Positions 1 to 12,400 of a stretch of 64,000 bases of DNA are shown piece after piece. This DNA comes from Isoetes taiwanensis (taxonomy: Eukaryota > Streptophyta > Lycopodiopsida > Isoetales > Isoetaceae): positions 27,681,754 through 27,745,753 of the forward strand of contig JAJEKV010000006.1 in the NCBI GenBank assembly GCA_021234155.1. The letters are read 5' to 3'. The notes beneath the pieces were generated by a model. The model ran no database searches. It was not told the DNA's origin and saw nothing but the letters and a program-made list of their open reading frames with translations. Numbering within the stretch: the first letter of the stretch is position 1; each line of letters starts with the position of its first letter. The position numbers and the translations under genes are program-made.

Positions 1-740
1 TGCAATTCTTGGTTGGGCTTCAGTGGTATCTAAATAGTTCAATTCAAAAATTACATGAGTTGCAGAAGAAAAATTACATGAGTTGCAGAAGCCTAAATTA
101 AGGGGAACTTGCTATGAAATTAAGGGGAACTTGCTATGAAAATGATTCAAAATCTCTTTGATAGCTTAACCGCGATAAAGCCTACTAAGTTGTCTCATTG
201 TTTTCTATTAATTAATTCTAGATATGTGAAAGTGTATTAGAATTTGGTGCAAGAAAAAGAAACTTGCCTTGATGAAGAGAAATGTTCGCGGCGGCCTTGG
301 CTGCCACGATAAATTTCTTGTATGGCTAAGCATGATTGAAATTGCATTAATGAAAGGACTATTCGGAATTCCATATGCTGTTTGTCTATTGTTCGTTAAT
401 AGGTTCCTACATGAGGTATTTTTTGCATGAGTTACTAACAATACAACAAAGCTTTCTGACGAGAATAAGACTGCCAAAAAACAGCATTATGGCAGAGTGG
501 TAATTTTAACAGATCTCTTTAAAACTAACTAAACAGGAATGCATCATGTTAACTAAACAAAAATATCATTTCATTATAGGCACTGCATGTTACATGTCAA
601 AGCCCGGAGGGGCCGTTGCAATAGCATGGCCACGAAGAGCTGTACAAAGGAAGAAAAATACAAAAGAATGGCATGGGGGGAGGCATATAGCCACACCCAC
701 TGCAGGCCCGAAAAATCTGTGCGTAGAATTGGCAGCGGCA

Positions 741-1240
741 TCAAGATGCAACAGGGGATTGGAAGAATGTTATACTCTCATCTATAACCAGCTCTGCATC
801 TAATGTGGGCCGCTCCAGTTGAGAGACGATCTCAAGTGACAATGCCACAGCATCTGCAACTTCCACCGGAGTTAGCAAAGTGTTGCGAATGCTAAATGTT
901 ATTGTTTTAGTGGTAACTGTAGAAGAGGAGGAATGAGGCCTTGGGCTCTTGTGTGGGGATGGAGTTCCCTGAGGTTGCTTTCCCCTTCAAGTTGTGTCTC
1001 TAAACTAATTAGTGCGGCTCCATTGTTGTTTATGAGAAACAAGGACCAATCTGCATTCTACAGAAGAAAGTTAAAAACATGCATAGGAGAAAAGGCAGCC
1101 AATGAGGATCCATAATCATACCTTGCATGATCCGACAGCGGTTCAAAGCTTTGTACCCGGATAATTTTCCATTTTTCTGCCCGGCTTATATACTCTTCCA
1201 AATATTGTGTGTTCTCAATGGCGTTCATGATTATAAACAC
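741..1240 (-). pseudogene. Unassigned exon-like relic, copy 1
   Basis: Two minus-strand stretches read as ordinary protein. One runs from 1,240 to 1,058 (including the run AIENTQYLEEYISRAEKWK). The other runs from about 936 to a TGA at 741-743 (including TLLTPVEVADAVALSLEI). Between them the frame is broken. The composition is balanced and not low complexity, which suggests a coding relic rather than a chance frame. It lies directly downstream of the PPR relic on the same strand but does not look like PPR, E or DYW sequence. I do not recognise the family. The matching segment at about 20,465-20,960 carries further indels. Confidence 0.35.
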
Positions 1241-1285
1241 TAAAATTCTATTTCTCGGTTACCATTTGTTACTCCCCAGTCCACA

Positions 1286-3600
1286 TCAAATAATTGTACA
1301 TCTATTAAACTGAAAAAATGCTTTTCTGCAAGAAATCATCAACATAGATGTTTGACATCGCAAATAGCCACCAGTACAATAAGAAGAATCCAACAAGGCA
1401 ATTTGATCAAAACAACGTTTCCCTAGGTCTGTATTTCCATACATTTTACAGGCATTAAGCAAAGATGTCAATGCTGAGATCATTCTTAATAGCATCCCAG
1501 AGTGAATGATTTACATCACTAAAGTAACCAAAGCCGCCCCAAAGGTCAGGTCATGCACGCAGAGTGCAAACCCTGTGGGGATGACATGAAATTCTCCCAT
1601 ATACTTATAATGCCAACAACCTTCATCAACTAAACCTGCCCGACTGCATGCAATAAGAATACTTGTGAATGTCACCTCATTTGGTTTAATAAACTTCTCC
1701 TGCATTTTTCCAAGAAAAAAATGCCAAAAGACATTCACCATGTTGAGAATGGCGAAAATCATTGCATTCCATGAAACTATATTGTGATTTGGCAACTCAA
1801 GGAAAATATTATATGCCTCATTTAAACTTCCACACTTTGCATACATATCAACAAGGGTGCAGCCGATTACAACACCTAGCACAACTCCAGATTTTAGTAT
1901 CATCGATGGACTAACGCCCTTCTCAATTGCCCCAACGGAAGAGCAAGCTTTTAAAATGCTCGAAAATGTGAACTCATCCGGCTTAGTGCCATCCTCTTGC
2001 ATCTTTTCAAAACACTCTAAAGCTAAAACACCTTTTCAGGTGTTGGGCATACCAATTCTTGCACCCCATGATATGGCATTTGGTTTTATGCTGCTTTGCT
2101 TCCATCTCATTCAAACAATCTAGAGCTCGCGGACCACCCTCCCCTGCTGAGCATATCACGAAATCATCGCATTCCATGTCACTAAGTCTCGTTTTGGCAA
2201 TCGCCAAACACCTTATTTGCCTCCTCAAGACTCCCACATTTTGCATACATATCAATCAAAGGTATTTCCAACAACATCAGACTGATGTCCGCATTCAGAA
2301 ATTTGGTTATGGATGAGCCTTCCAGGTTCTATTTCTCCCAAGCAAGCGCATGCTTTCAAGGCACCTAAAAATGTGACCTCATCGGCTTTCGCCTTCCTCT
2401 TGCATCGTTTCAAATGTGTGCGGGGGCGAGAGCCTTGCCCATTTTGGACATACCCTTCTATCATTGTGTCCCATGACACCACATTCGAACCGGCAATTTA
2501 TCAAAGGCTTTGCATGCCTCCACCAAACTTCCACATTTAGCATACATATCGACTAGAGTCATCCCTAACGCGGGGATCGAGGACATGTTATTCCCTATAA
2601 TCTGTCCATGGATGAGCCTTTCGTTGTTCCTGATCCCCAATGGTCGGCGCATGCTTTCAAAACATTAAAAATGTGACTCCATCAGGGTTTTACACCTTCC
2701 AATTGCATTTTCATAAAATGTTCCCTTTGCCATAAAGCCATGACCATCTTTGAGAAAATGCTCCAATTATTGCTCCCCGACCTTTGCATTGGGCATTATT
2801 CCTTCCTCTTGCATCCTTTCTAAACATTCGAGCGAAGACTCTCTCCATTTTGAATATATCCCCGTAACCATTGCATTCCATGATACAACATTTCTGTTAT
2901 CGCGACATCTCAAATGCCTTTGCATGCTTCCTTGGACATACCCACATTTTGCATACATGTGTATCAAAATGCTACCAACTACAACATCGACCCGAGAACT
3001 CACATTCGATGATCCGGTTATGAACTTTCCTTCCCTGCAAAAGGTCCTTTATCATTGCGCATGCCTTAAGGACGAAACACAAATATATTTATCACTCTTC
3101 ATACCTATAGCTTGCATTTTCTCGAACAATTGGAGGGCAACTTGGCCTTGCCCAAGTTTGGCATTTGCTAAAATAATGGCAGCCCATGTATGTGCACTAG
3201 GTATTGCAATCTTTTCAAATGCTTGATTTGCTTCTAACAAACTTCCATGATGAGCAAAACAAATAAATAATATGATCCCCAAAACAGAAATTGTTTCAAG
3301 ACCATTCGTAGATTGATCAAATGTATAGCTTTGCCACACTCCAAGTCCTTTGCTTGTTCAACTAAACGGAGAAGACTGTATGTATCGTTTCTTGTTATAA
3401 GAATTTGGTGCTCCATAATTTCCACCGCTTCCAATGCATCATGCAGCCGATTTTCTTGGCATAGTTTGCTAAGGTCTAAGCATTTATTCAACAAGGACAT
3501 AAACCAAGCGTCTAATAGTATCATAACGAAACATAAACCACATGATTTGCTAACCTGTTTCGGCTTCCTTGATGCAAATTTGCGGATAGTGCACGGATGA
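1286..3600 (-). pseudogene. PLS-class PPR protein relic, copy 1
   Basis: PPR proteins are helical-repeat, sequence-specific RNA-binding proteins acting mainly in mitochondria and plastids. Fragments in different minus-strand frames tile one gene of roughly 780 codons. The N-terminal part is at 3,570-3,340 (SLLNKCLDLSKLCQENRL). Repeats follow, with signatures such as LVDMYAKCGSL (near 2,560 and 1,830), VVSWNAMVTG (near 2,870), IVSWNAMI (near 1,760) and KPNEVTFTSILIACSRAG (near 1,660). After the last repeat a degenerate E-type tail is seen, with no recognisable DYW deaminase motif. At least six frame changes interrupt it, many at CAG/CTG sites that differ from copy 2. The biological gene may be less broken than this sequence suggests. 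Confidence 0.8.
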
Positions 3601-3716
3601 TAGAGTTTACAGGCGGCCCCCGGTTGGGCGATCATCGACATATGCTAGGCATATGCGGCATACGCACCTGGATATGCCCACATACCCACATAAACGAGGG
3701 TTTGCCCCCCTAGGGG
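3592..3716 (+). repeat. Dispersed repeat X, copy 1
   Basis: About 125 bp, also present at 23,326-23,460 and, outside the segmental duplication, at 17,712-17,845. Shared landmarks are a GATATGCTAGGCATATGCC palindrome and a GGGTTTGCCCC hairpin arm. Because it also occurs in the spacer, it is a dispersed element and not only part of the large duplication. No coding capacity is seen. Confidence 0.7.
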
Positions 3717-3818
3717 CAACCCAAAAATCAACCGAGTTAATATAAGACCTTTCATTTTATGAAAACAAAGTAAGTAGAAATTATTTTCTTTTCCTTTATA
3801 TATTGAATATATAGAGAT

Positions 3819-3990
3819 ACAAAACTTGATAATCTGTTTTGCAATAAATGAGAGGAACACCCTGGACATATTCTAAACGAGGTGCACTTTGGACTACCAT
3901 AGTCGTCGGATCCGTCGATCCTACGGCCCAGATCGTATGTTGGAGCCTCCTAGTACCTCTCATTTCACTTATAGTCATTTATGGTTGGGA
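3819..3990 (+). repeat. Repeat Z, first occurrence in copy 1
   Basis: About 170 bp, beginning at an ACTTGATAATC-like stretch and ending in the SINE-tail-like motif TTTATGGTTGGG. It recurs at 6,767-6,935 and, in copy 2, at about 23,559-23,735 and 26,507-26,680. It precedes each nested ~1.55-kb unit. Within it a 122-bp unit (3,875-3,996) is repeated again at 3,997-4,095. Confidence 0.65.
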
Positions 3991-4117
3991 GCACCTAAAC
4001 GAGGTGCACCTTGGACTACCATAGTCATCGGATCAGTCGATCCTATGGCCCAGATCGTATGTTGGAGCCTCCTAGTACCTCTAATTTCACTTATCGCATC
4101 GATCCGAGACATCAGAT

Positions 4118-4655
4118 CGACGGGGCGAGCATGCATGTCTTGCATGCATGCATGCGGCGCATGCCCTCTCTGGTTAGGGTTTCGCTATTTTAGGCGCGGT
4201 TCGGCATCAACGTCTCATCGGCACTTCCTCTTCTCTCAGCAGTACCTTATTCTCTTTGAATTGTTTCCAGGCAGGGGAGGGGCTTCTTCTTGCTTGGTTT
4301 GGCCCATTTTGCGTTTACGATAAATCTTTGTGGCATGTCCTTTCTGAACCTCGGCCCTCGTCTTTAGCCTTCATCCGTGACTTTAGTCCTCGATTCTAGT
4401 TTGATAAGGAAGTTCTCTACGGTATTGGTGTTTGTTGGTTTCATCGCGAGCCCCATTCTAGAATCGCATCGATCCGGAGACATCGGATCGACATTCATGA
4501 ATGGGGCACATGCATGTCTTGCATGCATGCATGCATCGCGGCGCATGCCCCTCTACGGATTAGGGTTTAAGCTATTTTTAGGCGCCGGTTCGGCATCAAC
4601 GTCTCATCGGCGCTTCCTCTTCTCTCAGCCCGGTACCTTATTCTCTTTGAACCCA
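4118..4655 (+). repeat. Duplicated telobox / CATGCATG block, copy 1
   Basis: Two imperfect direct copies, about 4,118-4,262 and 4,470-4,655. Each contains a run of CATGCATG (RY-type) repeats, a TTAGGGTTT telobox and the shared stretch GGTTCGGCATCAACG. Teloboxes and RY motifs are known elements of plant promoters and 5' untranslated regions, so this may be a captured promoter or leader. No attached open gene is visible. Copy 2 equivalents are near 23,835-24,005 and 24,195-24,365. Confidence 0.6.
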
Positions 4656-5160
4656 CCCTCCCCTTCTTTGTTTATTGTATTGTGCACAAATTTTTTGTTC
4701 ATCATGGTTTTCTTCCACCCGTTGGTGATGTTTTTCACCCGGGTTGGGTGATGCTATCCTCTGGTATGTTTGTGTTGTCTCGTTTGTTGTGTTGGTGATG
4801 TGCGGTGCGAGGGTTGGCGGCGGCATCTGTTCGACTTCTCCATCGCGGGGTTTTGGGGGCGATTTCTATGCCTTCGTTTGTCCAAGCCCCTTCTTTGCGC
4901 GGCTTATCACTAGGATTTTTCCTCGAAAACCCGAAATGGGGTTTTTAATCCGTTGATAAGCTTTCGGCGGGTACATCAGCCACTCATCTATTAGCATTGT
5001 ATTTTTAGGGTCCAAATGATATAATTGGATTTTCCCTTTATTTTCGTGGGTAGTTAATGTCCGGCCTGCTTGTCCTCGATATAGAAAATCTGAGATGAAT
5101 GAGAAGCCTATCTATCGGGCGGTTTGTTGGTTTCATCGCGAGCCCCATTCTAGAATAGTA

Positions 5161-5352
5161 ATTTATGGTTGGGGCCACCTATGATTTTAATGTATGAAAT
5201 CGAGTTCACCTAAGGTTTTGATAGAGCATTGAGCTTCTCTGACTTTTCTTAAGATTCTAGAATATGAAATCACGGGGCTCGAACCTCTACCAAAATAACT
5301 CAATGTCTTAATAAGACTACTTTGACCAACATAACCAATGAGCTAACATGAT
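5161..5352 (-). mobile_element. tRNA-derived SINE, copy 1a
   Basis: On the minus strand the element starts with an A-box-like TAGCTCATTGG (5,335-5,345) followed by a perfect B box GGTTCGAGCCC (5,275-5,285). It then continues through a non-tRNA body to a conserved end at 5,161. The A-to-B spacing fits a tRNA-derived RNA polymerase III head. The same unit occurs at 7,036-7,235, 24,891-25,084 and 26,768-26,964. T-rich DNA lies just 5' of the head. Confidence 0.6.
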
Positions 5353-6705
5353 TATTTTTTTTTTAATTTTTTTATAACAACCAGCTCAATTGTTTTGGGA
5401 TATGGTCTATAGTTTGAGAATTGTCATTTTTTACGTCTATATATAGATCCCTCTGGAACCGCCTATTATTGTGCTACATATATGGCAATCCTTAAAGAGA
5501 TAAGCAGACATTTTGTATGTCAAAGTCAAAAATGTGGATTTTCAAAATCATGTACCAAACATAGATAGATATATGGGAAGGTCAATACAGTACACTATAT
5601 TAACACACAAAAGAAGTTGGAAAAAATAGGGTTGTGAAAGGTATGTGAGTTCTCCTATTGGTATTTCTTTATAATGGGATGTGGATGACAAGGAGAAATA
5701 TATGTTGGGAATACATTGGAGTCGTTATATCAACCATGTAACATGAGAGGAAATAAATAATTAGAGTGTCGCATAGTTGATTGAACTGTTGAGTTGGTTC
5801 CTTTACCTTTCTTGTAATTGTAGATACCCCGGTTCTCATTTTGTTGCATGTTTATTCTCGAGGTCATTTGTCTAAATTAGCAAGTCTTGTTTAGGAGACA
5901 CTAAAGCTTTATGTTAAGACTTTTTGTTGAGATGCCACATTTGTAAAGCGGTGTGCATAAAACACGTGCTTGCAAATTGGAGTCTAATGAACCAACTTAT
6001 ATACCGGGTTGGATAATAATATTATGGCATTATATTGAAAAGCTATATAGACATTAATCATTCCTTGTTGAGAATGAGCTTTTTTGATGGGCTGCACCTA
6101 TTGTTGATATGTCTCACAGTAAAGGTCCCATGCCATGGGAAATGGTACATTAGAGACCCTAAAAAATTATCACTAGCTTTTTTTTATTGGCATGATCATG
6201 TAGATTTTAATGATAGCATTGAAACATATAAGATGGAGAAGCGGAAAAATATAATATTAAACATCTGTGAGAAGACATTGTGGCGATGGTTAGTAATTAT
6301 GTTATGTCTTGGGAGTCCGCGTTCCTTTCTACATGATGTTGGCACTCATTGTAATCATGGCACTCATTTGTCTTTGTCAAGCATGGCCGCCCAGAAATTG
6401 GTGCTACGCATTCTTCAAGGTTTATTCCACTCAAGTAGCTTGGAAAGGAATATGTATTGATCAATGGAATATTTTCTACACATATCATAGCTGCTACAAT
6501 CTAGGTTTAGAAAAAAAAAGACTCTTGACCTCTTGCTTCTAGTTTTGGTTTGGTGCAAAATTGAATGAACATTGGCTTAGGTTGAATGAAAGTTACATCC
6601 ATTTGGCTAATAAGAGTTCATTTTGCTCATTATTTTTTTACATCGGCAGAATAATTGTTATGATAGTAAGAATATTTGGTACACACGCCTTTTAAAGTGG
6701 CTGTG
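5161..6705 (+). repeat. Nested ~1.55-kb direct repeat, unit A (copy 1)
   Basis: Direct repeat of 7,036-8,605. It includes the SINE and about 1.3 kb of further sequence in which short coding-like frames survive, for example [18 protein letters not shown] near 6,400 and SSKGPMPWKWLLGPTKLS, readable in the copy-2 versions. The latter frames are shared by all four copies (two per large duplication) but interrupted by stops. I do not recognise the encoded product. Confidence 0.85.
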
Positions 6706-6920
6706 ATTCTGTCTATTAAAATGTAGTGCAACATGGTTATGCTTGAATAGATCATTTATGATGTCAAAACTTGATAATCGTTTTGCAATAAATGAGAGGA
6801 GCACCACGGACATATTCTAAACAAGGTGCACCACGGACTACCATAGTCGTCGGATCCGTCGATCTTCTGACCCAAATCATTATGTTAGACCTCCTAGTAC
6901 CTCTTGTTTTTAACTTATAG

Positions 6921-7029
6921 TCATTTATGGTTGGGGTCACCTATGATTTTAAAAGTATGAAATCTGTGAGTTAAGCCCTAAGATTTTGATGGAGCATTGA
7001 GCTTCTATGTGGCTTTCACGAGATTCTAT
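6921..7029 (-). mobile_element. Truncated SINE 3' body, copy 1
   Basis: About 110 bp matching the body and 3' end of the SINE but lacking the tRNA-like head. It lies immediately next to the full-length element at 7,036-7,235, so the tail is tandemly duplicated. The copy 2 equivalent is 26,658-26,759. Confidence 0.6.
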
Positions 7030-7035
7030 TATAGT

Positions 7036-7235
7036 CATTTATGGTTGGGGGCACCTATGATTTTAAAGTATGAAATACGAGTTCGCCTAAGGTTTTGATG
7101 GAGCATTCATTGAGCTTCTATGCGGCTTTCCTTAAGATTCTAGAATATGAAATCACGGGGGCTTGAACCTCTACCAAATAACTCAATGTCCTAATAAGAC
7201 TACTTTGACCAACATAACCAATAAGCTAACATGAT
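7036..7235 (-). mobile_element. tRNA-derived SINE, copy 1b
   Basis: Second full-length SINE of copy 1, on the minus strand. B box at 7,159-7,169 (GGTTCAAGCCC) and A-box-like region at 7,218-7,228. It differs from copy 1a by scattered substitutions and a CATT insertion in the body. Confidence 0.6.
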
Positions 7236-8605
7236 TATTTTTTTTATTTTAAATTTTTTTTTTTATAACAACCAGCTCAATTGTTTTGGGATATGGTCTA
7301 TGGTTTGGGAATTGTCATTTTAGTCTATATAAATCCCTCACGGAACCACCTATTATTGTGCTACATATATCGGCAATCCTTAAAGAGATAGCGACATTTT
7401 GTATGTCAAAGTGAAAAATGTGGATTTTCAAAATCATGTACCAAACATAGATAGATCACGGAAGGTCAATCTGATACACTATATTAACATACAAAAAAAG
7501 TTGGAAAAGCCGGGGAATGATGAAAGGTCCTATTGGTATTTCTTTATAGCAGGATGTGGATGACAAGGAGAAATGTATGTTGGCAATACATTAGAGAGTT
7601 CGTTAAACAAATAATTAGGTGTCATTATAGGCATAGTTGATTGGTTTGTTGAGTTGGTTCCCTTACCTTTCTTGTAATTGTAGATACTCCCACAGTTTCT
7701 CGGCATTTCGTTGCATGTTTTATTCTGAGGGGCCATTTGTCTAAATTAGCAAATCTTGTTTAGGAGACACTAACACTTTATATTATAGATTTTTGTTGAG
7801 ATCCTTCCTGCTAAAAACTGGTGTGCATAAAACTTAATGCTTGCAAATTGGAGTCTAATGAACCGGCTTATATACCAGGTTGGATAATCGATTATGGCTT
7901 TTATGTTGAAAAAGCTATATAGACATTAATCATTCATTATTGAGAATGAGCTTTTGATGGAAATGCACCTATTGTTGATATGTCTAGTAAAGGTCCCATG
8001 CCATGGAAATGGCTACTAAACCTACAAAATTATCACTAGCTATTTTTATTGGCATCAATCATGTAGATTTTATTGATAAACATTGAAACATATAAGATGG
8101 AGAAATTGGAAAATATGTTTCTCAATGCAATATTAAAATACAAAAGGCATTGTGACGATGGTTAGTAATTATGTTATGTCTTGGGGAGTCACGTTCCTTT
8201 CTACACATGATGTTGGCACTCATTGTAATCATAGCACTCATTTGTCTTCAAAGCATCAAGCATGGCCCTGAAATTGGTGCTACACATTCTTCAAGGTTTA
8301 TTCCACTCAAGTAGCTTGGAAAGGAATATGTATTGATCAATGGAATATTTTGTACACATGCTCATGGAGCTGCTACAATCTAGGTTTGGAAAAAGAAAGG
8401 ACTCTTGACCTCTACTTTTTAGTTTTCGGTTTGGTGCAAAATTGAAGAAAAAATGTTGGCTTAGGTTGAATGAAAAGAAGTTACATCCATTTTGATGCTA
8501 ATAAGTCCTGCAAAGTTTCATTTTGCTCATTATATTTTTACATCAGAGAATAATTGTTATGATAGTAAAATATTAAAATTACACACACCTTTTTTGAAGT
8601 GGCGT
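7036..8605 (+). repeat. Nested ~1.55-kb direct repeat, unit B (copy 1)
   Basis: Second unit of the nested duplication, aligned to 5,161-6,705. After 8,605 it continues into unique DNA with the short frame WREVVEQVVEAEVGG, readable at the copy-2 equivalent (about 28,310). Unit B carries a short insertion (about 8,110-8,130) absent from unit A. Confidence 0.85.
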
Positions 8606-9519
8606 GAAGTAGTAGAACAAGTTGTTGAAAGCTGAAGTAGGTGGGATGACACTTTTAAACAAATTAAGGAAACCATTGGGTACATGTTCCATGCAATCCT
8701 TCTTGCACATACATATGATTTTCACTTTAGGCATTTAGCTCTGACCTAACATTTGGTTTACGGTGAAAAAGATAGGATATGAAAAGATAAATAAAGTGGT
8801 GGAACTATGATTGACAAACTCTTGACAAAGGTTGGCTTTTAGGGTTAAAGCATGCAATCTTGTCTCAATTAGCTTGTCCCCACCCCCCAAAATAGTTGAA
8901 AAGTAGATGCGTCCCAACTAACTTCTTTTGCCACGTAGAAAATTTTGAAAATTTCCACTGCAGAACCTGGGCCAAAAGATTCTATCCCCGCTCCCAGTCT
9001 TTGCTCAGTCCCGGTCTTCGGAAGCTTACCCAGGAGGATGATCTCATGAATCAAGACTTCTTGATGCGGCCATGCCAAATTGTGAACCTAATAAGTAAGT
9101 GAAAAACTTCTCCAAATTCTTTTACAAAATTTCTTGCAAAGCAATGAAATGGAAGCTCCCTTGTTAGCAATTGGAGCAACATAAGATTTCAAAACGCTTT
9201 CTTATTGCGGGTTGGATCTATTAGATAAATTAAGAGCATCTTTTTTTGATTGAGACCACCTTGTTGAAGCCATCCCACAAGGCCAAAGATATCGGTAGCA
9301 TCAATCCTTTTCTTCATCTTCATAGTTAAACATGGGAGATGGGGATGCAAAAAAGTCAAAGGGAAAAAAAAGAAACGCAATGAAGCAAGGGCCTTAAAAA
9401 GAGAAGGCGGGAGGAAAGCGTAGAAATGAGGAAAAACATGCTATTAATGCAAGAATGTTCCAATGCAGGTCGAGAACAACTAAAAAGCATAGGAGCCTTG
9501 GCTAATATTGTCTCGTCAT
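8606..9519. other. No recognisable gene, copy 1
   Basis: AT-rich DNA between the nested repeats and gene 1. A minus-strand frame near 9,200-9,330 (run DIFGLVGWLQQGGLN) is partly kept in copy 2 near 28,930-29,060, but I could not decide whether it is coding. Confidence 0.4.
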
Positions 9520-12400
9520 TTATGAAGAATGCCGAAATGGACAACAGAAGAAAGAAATTTTGAGTGACTTCATAAAGGAAAAATCAAAAAGAATTTCTTA
9601 GTGATGAATTCAAGAATATGGGGAGTTAAAGAATCATTTGATTGGCAATATTAGAAAAAGCATTCAAAAAGCTTGTACAAGCATAGATTCCATGGCTGCA
9701 AAGAAAAATGTACTTGCAATGGCTATTGGCAAGGTTTACACAGTCAAATTGTTAGTAAGAAGTTTGGGAAAAGTTTTGAAGTCCATCAGAAATATTAAAA
9801 ATGGTAAGGAATAAGCGTGAACAAATAGATATTGATAAAAGGTGGATGGGTCTTTTACAAGCCCGATCCGAAGGTTTGATTCAATTGGAGATGATGTTAT
9901 TGAGCTGATTTCGGGGAGTTTTGGGATGCAAATACAAGGGTCCCTAATGCGAAAGGGCGTGAGATATAAAAGATTAACAAAGAACATGCCACTCACTATT
10001 TGGAGGACACCGCGGTAATTCCCCTTCTCATTCTTTGAAGGAACTAAAATTATGGTTGGTAAGGTATTGTTGAATTTGAATTGAGTTGGTGCTGAACCAA
10101 TGGTTCTGTCGGGTTAGTTAAAAGTTGTGATTCTGATCCCTAGTTAGGTTGGGGTTATAGTTCAGTTAGGTTCTCATGGCTAGTAGTCGAGGAGGTTCTG
10201 ATTATGAATTCTGATTAGTTAAAGTTTAGGATTCTGATCAGTTAGTTCAAGTTCGAATTCTGATCGGTTGGATTCGATTGGATTCGAATTCTGATCGGTC
10301 GATCGGATCCACGATATAGTTAGGGTGGAAGTTGTAGGTGATAGATGTAGAGACAATAACAGTTATAGGTAGATGCTAATAGTTTTGAATCTTTGTATCA
10401 ATTCGATCTTAGTCTTCAAACTTGAGCATCTTTGTCCACTAGTTATAGCTTTAATTAGGTTTTTCATTTGTAGGAGGTCTTTGTTGTGTATCCAACATCA
10501 TGATTATATATAAACTCACTACTCTTATTGTTGTCGCGGTCTGAAATTTTTCTTAAGTTCAAGAGCAATATCGAGAGGTGCAGATCCGTAAAAGAGCTTT
10601 TGAGAAATTAAAAGCCATGGTATGTCATGAAGTTGAAGCAATTCAACCCTTGTTGTTGCATACATCATGTGAGGCTACAAATACTTTTGGATGGTTTTAA
10701 TAAATTGAGAAACGGCATGTGAATCCTTGCAATTGTGCATGTGAAGTATGTGGAAGCGATGAAAGAAGAAGTTTGTTTACGCTAAGACAAAAAGTATAAG
10801 AACAACTTCTGAGAGTTGTGGCGGTCTATTCTTTGCCCAAGAGAGAAAAATCAAAAATTTCATAAAAAAGATTGCATATCTGGGGCTTTTGTAGCACATG
10901 TGAGTATCTCTCGGTTGTCGATATGCCCACTAGAGTTATCAAATGAAGGATCTATTAGTTGGGAATCTTGGGATTATGAGGGAAGGTGATAAGGATAAGG
11001 AAAGAGAACCCAAAGAAGGTTCTAAAATGCTTATGGAAGCCGAACCACGAACTTTAATTCATAAATTGATTGAGAGGTTGGATAAATTTCCTTTGCATAG
11101 TGGCCGAGCAAAGCCGGTTCAAGGAGTTGTTGGAAAATCTTCCCTCCAGGTATTCTTGTATCGATAGTGGACTTTCTTTGAAATTTTCTATCCAATGGAG
11201 AACCAAGTGCAATGCATATTGGACTAGCATCTGATTACCATCTTGGTGCATATTCATTACTTTGTAGACCTATGTCGGGGGGATGTGATCAAAGACACTC
11301 ATTATTATATATCGATGATACAAAAGCATGATACCTGTTTGTTGACATGCATTTATGATGCATTATGAGTTTATGAAACAACAAGGTATAGATCGAGGAT
11401 AAGCAGGTCTTTTTAGGATGGAAGCGACATCCGCAGTTCAAAGCGACAAGACCCTTCTGCTTTTTGGAAGGTATCACGGTTATACAAAAATTGAGATGAT
11501 GTGGAATTTTTTTCCCAACTCAAACCATGGGAAGGGAGCATGATGGCAAAGCCTTGCGAATTAAAAGCGGTGGTGAGGAATTGATGAAGTCTGATCCATA
11601 AAAATTGAAAATCTGGTGATATAGTTAAAGTAGCGGGGAATGGTTTTAGTCTAGTTCTCCCATCTTCTAGTTTGGAAAAAAACCGGTGAGAAGATGGTTT
11701 TTCAGGGAAGTGGTGGGGTGAGCAGGAACAGCCTTTAGGCGTGAATCTTGGAGGACACAAGGAACATTCATTGTTTCATGCATTCAATTTAGAATACCCT
11801 ACATAATTGCATGTAAGGCGTTTGTCTTGCTTTTTTGCAAAATGCTTTGATCGAGAATGGAAAAATGCATGAACAAAAAATATGTAGGCGATTGGGAGCT
11901 TGTGATTATTCAACCAAGCAATGTTCTACGTGATAAGAATATGAAAGAAGCGTAAATCTCAAAGAACAAGATTCTCAGAGCTATCTCTTTGTTCTAAAAG
12001 ATAGCATAGGAGTAGGCAATTTTTTTCTTTATTCTTTGCTCAAAATATAATGAAGAGGGAGCACTATTTTTGGTTGGTGTGTTGTACAAGAATAGCGTAT
12101 GTTGTTAGGAAGACTTTTGAGGTGAATGGGCCAAATATTTTTATGCGGGGAGGGAGCTTCTTGAAGGTATTTATTATAAGGCATCAAGATCAGTACAAGC
12201 TATATCTATTATTCCGAGACGGGCAAAGGCCATAGTCTACACAAGTCATGGAATTAAATTGGTCATACCCACAGGCAAAACATGTCGATTGAAGGAAACC
12301 GGGTTGTATACACACACTTAGTAGTGATAGTGAAAAGATTTTGAACAATCTCCCGATGTTCTATCGATGATGAAAGCGTAATTTTTCTCGAGCAGCTCTT
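9520..12400 (+). pseudogene. Gene 1: HGKG transposase-like protein, copy 1 (broken)
   Basis: Counterpart of 29,270-32,240. Exon 1 spans about 9,538-10,020 and exon 2 about 10,551-12,390, separated by an intron with degenerate repeats. Recognisable in pieces are the KLKQFNPCCCIHH-type Cys/His stretch near 10,640, the CP-E-type Cys region near 10,930, and the region matching the HGKG motif near 11,525, where the reading frame is destroyed. Nearly every break lies at a CAG or CTG that copy 2 reads differently. The family is uncharacterised; see the copy 2 entry. Confidence 0.7.
10090..10340 (+). repeat. Degenerate intronic repeat, copy 1
   Basis: Roughly 250 bp of short overlapping units around GTTAGTTAAAG and TTCGAATTCTGATCGGTT inside the intron of gene 1. 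The equivalent at 29,815-30,090 has the same theme but very different sequence, so it is one of the fastest-diverging parts of the duplication. Confidence 0.55.

Noticed and set aside
1857-3226. Plus-strand frames of 85-158 codons within the PPR gene
   Set aside because: They are antisense shadows; the minus strand carries the PPR signatures.
5268-5352. Functional tRNA gene
   Set aside because: Both boxes are present, but no proper anticodon arm or acceptor stem forms and the sequence continues into a repeated body, so it is a SINE head.
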